64,000 bases of DNA from Streptomyces sp. CBMA291 (lineage in GTDB: Bacteria > Actinomycetota > Actinomycetes > Streptomycetales > Streptomycetaceae). This document shows, piece after piece, positions 60,631 through 64,000 of the stretch. The notes beneath the pieces were generated by a model that saw only the letters and a list, made by a program, of their open reading frames with translations, was not told where the DNA came from and made no database searches. The stretch is taken from positions 1 through 64,000 of the forward strand of contig NZ_MSJP01000041.1 in the NCBI RefSeq assembly GCF_014596525.1, in the 5' to 3' direction. A program made the translations under genes and the position numbers. How positions within the stretch are numbered: the first letter of the stretch is position 1; each line of letters opens with the position of its first letter.

Positions 60631-61837
60631 GGACCTCGGACCCCCACAGTCCGATCGGCGCCAGCGGGCCGCCGTACCGGTCGGGCCTGGTCTCCGGCCG
60701 GCGCAGCAGCGTCCCGTACAGGAAGTCGACCGCCCCCGACCGGTAGGCCTCGTCGTCCTCGGCCGTCTCGATCTCCTCGATCAGGGCGACGAGTTCACGC
60801 ACGCACTCCACGATCTCCGCCTTGGGCCCGAGGGCGCGCCGCCCGTCGCCGGTCCCGGTGAACAGCCCGTGCGCGGCCAGCCAGGTGCCGAGCGCGAATC
60901 CGGTGCCGGAGTCGAAGTTGCGCAGCGGCTCGGGCTGTGCCGGGTAGCGGAACAGGCGTTCCAGGAGGACGTACTCGAAGACGACGGGGCCGTACGGCAC
61001 GTCCTCCTCGTAGCAGGCGATCGCCGTCTTCATGTCGACCTTCAGCTCCTCCAGGAGCCCGGGGCGCCACTTCGTCTTCAGCGCCAGGTGCAGGTCCAGC
61101 GGGCGGGGGCCGGTGTGGTGGAAGTAGTCGTGCAGATAGCCCCAGACGCACCGTGCCTGGTACACGTCCTCCGGGTCCGTGCCGGGGGAGACGAGCCGGT
61201 CCTCCCCGGCGAAGGGCGAACCGGGGCCGCAGAGACGCTCGGTGATCGCCAGTGTCTGGGCGTAGATGTCCACGTGCCGGTCGAAGAAGAACCAGGCGAA
61301 GTTCTGGTGGGTGCACTTGGTCGCCGCCGGGATGTTCTCCGGGAAGAACACCACGCAGTTGCCCTCCCTGAGCCCCCGCGAGGCGGAGAGCAGCCGGGTC
61401 GACTGGAAGACGGCCTTCGGGTGCGGATACGTCTCCTGGAGGTACGGGGTGCAGTCCGGGTCCTGGCGGACCACGGAGAAGGCCTCGATGTGCACCTCGT
61501 GCCGGTCGCTGTTGGGGAGGATCACCGGCCCCACGTACGCGGCCGCCTCCCCGTCCTCGGGCGCGGGCACCGCGTCCCGGGTGGCGTCGAAATCCGGGAC
61601 GCCCTCGCAACCGGACTCGGCCCAGCGCGCCAAGTCGTCGAGAGTAGCCGATATCTGACGCTCCGACATAAGGGCCGAAAGGCCCTTGACGGCCGCGCTC
61701 AACTCGTCGAGCGCGGCGCTCCTGTCGGTGTCTCTCCCGCCGCTCCGGGTCTCGCGCAAGCGGTCCACGACAGGGACGACTCGACGTTCGAAATCCAGAA
61801 GTCCGGCAACGGTTCGCGGACCCACTCCACCCCCCAA
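60623..61837 (-). CDS. DUF6421 family protein, first gene of the operon
   Basis: 404 aa from TTG 61837, the most upstream in-frame start with a GGGGAA at fair spacing; a GTG at 61825 is an alternative. The core (YLHDYFHHTGPRPLDLHL, LKTKWRPGLLEELKVDMKT, PYGPVVFEYVLLERLFRYP) matches the actinobacterial family DUF6421, which has no established function. The clustered His residues in YFHHTGPRP and the Glu/Asp helices suggest metal binding, which is inference. As first gene it probably acts early in the pathway. Confidence 0.78.
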   Translation of the reverse strand: MGGGVGPRTVAGLLDFERRVVPVVDRLRETRSGGRDTDRSAALDELSAAVKGLSALMSERQISATLDDLARWAESGCEGVPDFDATRDAVPAPEDGEAAAYVGPVILPNSDRHEVHIEAFSVVRQDPDCTPYLQETYPHPKAVFQSTRLLSASRGLREGNCVVFFPENIPAATKCTHQNFAWFFFDRHVDIYAQTLAITERLCGPGSPFAGEDRLVSPGTDPEDVYQARCVWGYLHDYFHHTGPRPLDLHLALKTKWRPGLLEELKVDMKTAIACYEEDVPYGPVVFEYVLLERLFRYPAQPEPLRNFDSGTGFALGTWLAAHGLFTGTGDGRRALGPKAEIVECVRELVALIEEIETAEDDEAYRSGAVDFLYGTLLRRPETRPDRYGGPLAPIGLWGSEVHV

Positions 61838-62262
61838 AGCGACGTTCCCCGGTACGGAGCCCGGGGGCCCCGCTCGTCACGCCAGCGCTTGACTCTGCTG
61901 GTCGCCTGGGACGCTAACATCCCAACTCCGCGTCGGACAATGGCCGTTTGTCGATCAGTGTGCCTCTCTTCGACCTGCGGCGATGGCACGCACGCGAGGG
62001 CGCGGCGCGGAATCCGGACACGGCCCCGGCGCTTCCCTCCCCTCCCGGAACCGGTCTAGACCATGCCGGGTCGGGGTGCCGCCGAGAGCCCCGCCCGCAG
62101 GACGGTCCCGTCCCGCCCGAGGCGACGCGCGCGCAAATCAAGGAAATTCCCACAGGGATGACCTGAATTCTTTCGCCCGCTTGGGTCAAAGAATGTTGTG
62201 GGCGTGTCAATCCGGCTGATAGGGATTCCTGGCAAAGGGGCCGGAAGGGAAAGAAGCGCGCG
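61838..62262. promoter_or_regulatory. Divergent promoter region of the biosynthetic cluster
   Basis: The 425-bp gap between the DUF6421 and IspH-like genes contains AT-richer patches (about 61905-61955 and 62135-62230, for example CAAAGAATGTTGTG and CCTGAATTCTTTCG), as expected for two outward promoters. I find no convincing palindrome or riboswitch fold. A GGAAGGGA at 62242-62249 precedes the plus-strand start. Confidence 0.5.
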
Positions 62263-64000
62263 GTGAACAGAACTCGCATGGTCGGTCGTATCGTTTCGAC
62301 GGAGGAGTGCGGGCCGGGCGAGATCGTCGTTCCCCTCGCCTTTCCCCATGGTCCGCGTGGCCGTGTCACCTGCGCGGAGACCGACCTGCTCGTCGGCGGC
62401 GCCGAGCGGATCGGCTGGAAAGCAACACCCCGCGAGATGCGCGCCGAAGCCTTTGCCGGGGAATCCCCCGGCAGGTCGGAAGCCCGCGCCGCCGGTCCGG
62501 TCCGCAGCACCGGATGGGCCGTCTCGTACGAACTCGGCACCGGTCCCTGTCTTGGATTCGCCGCTCTCGCCGACCCGGCGGACCGCAAGGCCGTCGCGGC
62601 CACCCGACGGCTCGTCGAAGGCTGGGCCCGCGCCCTGCGCACCCGACTGCTCGTCACCACGGAAACGGGCCCCCTGTGCGGCGGGGCCAGGGACCTCCTC
62701 GCCGCCGTACGGAGCGCCGAGCACGCGACGGAGGGCCTGCCCGGCGGCCCGGCCGGTCGGGTCGGCGAGAGCGCGGCGGGCCGCCGCGTCCTCGTGGCCG
62801 GGACCGAAGGCTGCGGCCGGATGCTGACCGACGAACTCCGGCGGTACGGCGCCCGGCCGACGGCGGACGCGGGCCCCGCCCGCCCGGGTGACCTGCTGAT
62901 CGTGGGCCCCCTGCCCCCCGCCCCCGAGGACCGCGCACGGGCCGCCGCCCCCGGCGCCGTCGTCGTGGACGCCGTCTGCGAACGGCACCATGCGGCGGCC
63001 GGGGAGATCGCCCGCCTCGCCGGCCAGGGCGAACACGTCGTCCTCGCTGCCCCCCGCCCCACGGCGGCGGCGGAACGGCTCGCGGAGGGGGGCTCTCGCG
63101 GTGGGGCGGAACCGGGAGCGGCACCAGGGGCGGAGCCGGGGCCGCGTTCAGGGCTGATGCCGGGGCGGGGGCCGGGGTCGGTCTCAGGGTTGGCGTCGGG
63201 GTCGGGGTCGGAGCCGGGGGCGAGGTCGGTTTCAGGGCTGGTGTCGAAGTCGGGTCCGGAGGCGCGTGCAGGGCTGCTGTCGGGGTCGGGGTCGGGGTCG
63301 GAGTCGGGGGTGCCTTCAGGGCCGGTGTCGGGGGCGGAGCCCGGGGCGCGGTCAGGGGTGCCGTCAGAGGGGCGCCCCCGGTCGGGGCCGCCGCCGGAAC
63401 CGCCCTCAGGGGCCGCTTCGGGCGCGGACTCGTCCCCGGTCGCGTGGACGGTCTCCGCGCCCGAGGAGGCCGATGTGCCCGATCCCGCGCGCGTCGGGTT
63501 CGCCCTCGTCCCCGGCCAGCCCCTGCGGCCCGCCCTCGCCGTCGGCGAAGGGCTCCGCGCCCGCTTCGGCCACGTCATCCCGCAGGCCCCCCGCACCTAC
63601 TGCTACGAGGCCGACGACCGGCGCGACACCGTGCGCTGCGTCGCCGCGCTCGTCGACCTCCTGCTCGTCGCCGCCTGCCCCGGCGACCCCGAGGCCGCCG
63701 AGGTCGCCTCCTGGGCGCCGCGCGGCACCCGGGTCCGTACGGTGACCTCCGTCCGCGATCTGGACCCCGGATGGCTGCGTTCCGCCGGGGCCGTCGGGGT
63801 CGTCGAGACCGTGCACGCCCCGCGTACGCTCGCCGGACGACTTCTCGCCGCGTTGCGGAAGCTGGGTCCGAGCGACACCGTGAGACGATCGGTGGTCACA
63901 CGCCGCACAGGGGCCGACGAATCCGCCCCGGGCCCGCCGCGGGACCGCCCCGAAGCGCTCGGCGGCGGACCGGAATCCGCTTTCAGCGCACGGCCGTTCT
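62263..64000 (+). CDS. IspH/LytB-like iron-sulfur protein, degenerate, with repetitive insert (partial)
   Basis: Open from GTG 62263 (ATG 62278 also possible) to the window end with no stop, at least 579 residues. Residues about 128-265 and 400-520 follow the IspH (HMBPP reductase) pattern. Cys139 in GPLCGGARDLL stands for GFCAGVDRAI, Cys239 in VVVDAVCERHH for VIDATCPLVTK, and Cys447 in TYCYEADDRRDTVR for ICYATQNRQDAV. The substrate motifs (AHG, GHPEVEGT, NSSNS, TAGASAP) are absent or changed. Residues about 276-395 are a Gly/Ser/Pro repeat insert, and residues 1-120 are an unrecognised extra domain. It is divergent from the operon and probably belongs to it. Confidence 0.75.
   Translation, partial: MNRTRMVGRIVSTEECGPGEIVVPLAFPHGPRGRVTCAETDLLVGGAERIGWKATPREMRAEAFAGESPGRSEARAAGPVRSTGWAVSYELGTGPCLGFAALADPADRKAVAATRRLVEGWARALRTRLLVTTETGPLCGGARDLLAAVRSAEHATEGLPGGPAGRVGESAAGRRVLVAGTEGCGRMLTDELRRYGARPTADAGPARPGDLLIVGPLPPAPEDRARAAAPGAVVVDAVCERHHAAAGEIARLAGQGEHVVLAAPRPTAAAERLAEGGSRGGAEPGAAPGAEPGPRSGLMPGRGPGSVSGLASGSGSEPGARSVSGLVSKSGPEARAGLLSGSGSGSESGVPSGPVSGAEPGARSGVPSEGRPRSGPPPEPPSGAASGADSSPVAWTVSAPEEADVPDPARVGFALVPGQPLRPALAVGEGLRARFGHVIPQAPRTYCYEADDRRDTVRCVAALVDLLLVAACPGDPEAAEVASWAPRGTRVRTVTSVRDLDPGWLRSAGAVGVVETVHAPRTLAGRLLAALRKLGPSDTVRRSVVTRRTGADESAPGPPRDRPEALGGGPESAFSARPF
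63097..63445 (+). repeat. G-rich tandem repeats inside the IspH-like gene
   Basis: Degenerate GGGGTCGG / GGGGCGGAGCC units form about 350 bp, translated as Ser/Gly/Pro/Glu repeats between the second and third cysteine regions. A run of GGGGTC units near 63278-63300 has the G-tract spacing able to form G-quadruplexes. Confidence 0.75.

Noticed and set aside
61670..61687. AAGGGCC-GAAA-GGCCCTT hairpin with GNRA tetraloop
   Set aside because: It lies inside the coding frame of the DUF6421 gene and the sense strand has a TTTC loop; no reason to call it a terminator or RNA element.

Overview
The window is very GC-rich actinobacterial DNA with near-universal G/C in third codon positions, GTG starts, 4-bp start/stop overlaps and families typical of Streptomyces (streptogrisin-type protease, LitR/LitS-like pair, Nur-type nickel operon, DUF5997, DUF6421, TTA-containing LysR gene). 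It is best read as a Streptomyces chromosome segment. No rRNA, tRNA, CRISPR array, prophage or intact insertion sequence was seen.

Layout. 1-1.1 kb: divergent LitR-like MerR regulator (cut by the window edge) and ECF sigma factor. 1.4-6.3 kb: a STAND ATPase with low-complexity inserts, a molybdopterin oxidoreductase and nadE with a strong terminator. 6.4-8.7 kb: two permeases and a lipoprotein of a betaine-type ABC importer without an ATPase gene. 8.9-15.2 kb: secreted GH5 cellulase, S33 peptidase, PIG-L deacetylase, a VOC protein and a divergent thioredoxin-reductase-like/XRE-cupin pair sharing a palindromic operator. 15.4-18.9 kb: quinone oxidoreductase plus two acyl-CoA dehydrogenases in one operon. 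19.0-24.3 kb: nikABCDE behind a Nur-box-like dyad. 24.5-28.3 kb: small membrane protein, VOC protein, tandem universal stress protein, DUF5997 and a LysR-effector-domain protein separated by a 34-bp minisatellite. 28.5-32.6 kb: AurF-like diiron oxygenase with a fused ferredoxin/ferredoxin reductase, facing a regulator built of two TetR units. 32.7-38.0 kb: secreted subtilase, YrdB-like protein, MarR/MFS divergent pair, VOC protein. 38.2-39.5 kb: a small degraded island (MarR remnant, IS5-type transposase remnant, an orphan 109-aa gene). 39.6-47.8 kb: MerR regulator and a double alpha/beta-hydrolase, a lipoprotein, a PL6-type lyase, a LysR gene with a TTA codon and a streptogrisin C-like protease with chitin-binding domain.

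The most notable region is 47.9-64.0 kb: a 14-gene minus-strand operon and a divergent plus-strand gene. In transcription order the operon encodes a DUF6421 protein, a branched-chain aminotransferase, a BacA-like prephenate decarboxylase homologue, an MFS exporter, a GNAT/FemAB-like acyltransferase, a BacD-like ATP-grasp ligase, a second aminotransferase-like protein that lacks the PLP lysine, a 7Fe ferredoxin, a HemN-like radical SAM enzyme, an acyl carrier protein, an alpha/beta hydrolase that seems to begin at a CTG codon, a free-standing adenylation enzyme, a subtilisin-fold protease without signal peptide, and an AcpS-type phosphopantetheinyl transferase. The divergent gene, cut by the window end, encodes an IspH/LytB-like protein that keeps the three iron-sulfur cysteines but has lost the usual substrate-binding motifs and carries a long repetitive insert. 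Together this looks like an unusual biosynthetic cluster joining bacilysin-type, prephenate-derived amino-acid chemistry to carrier-protein tethering and two iron-sulfur redox enzymes. I do not recognise the product.

A second theme is in-frame and intergenic tandem-repeat expansion (9- to 34-bp periods) in many loci, giving low-complexity tails and inserts in otherwise ordinary proteins.
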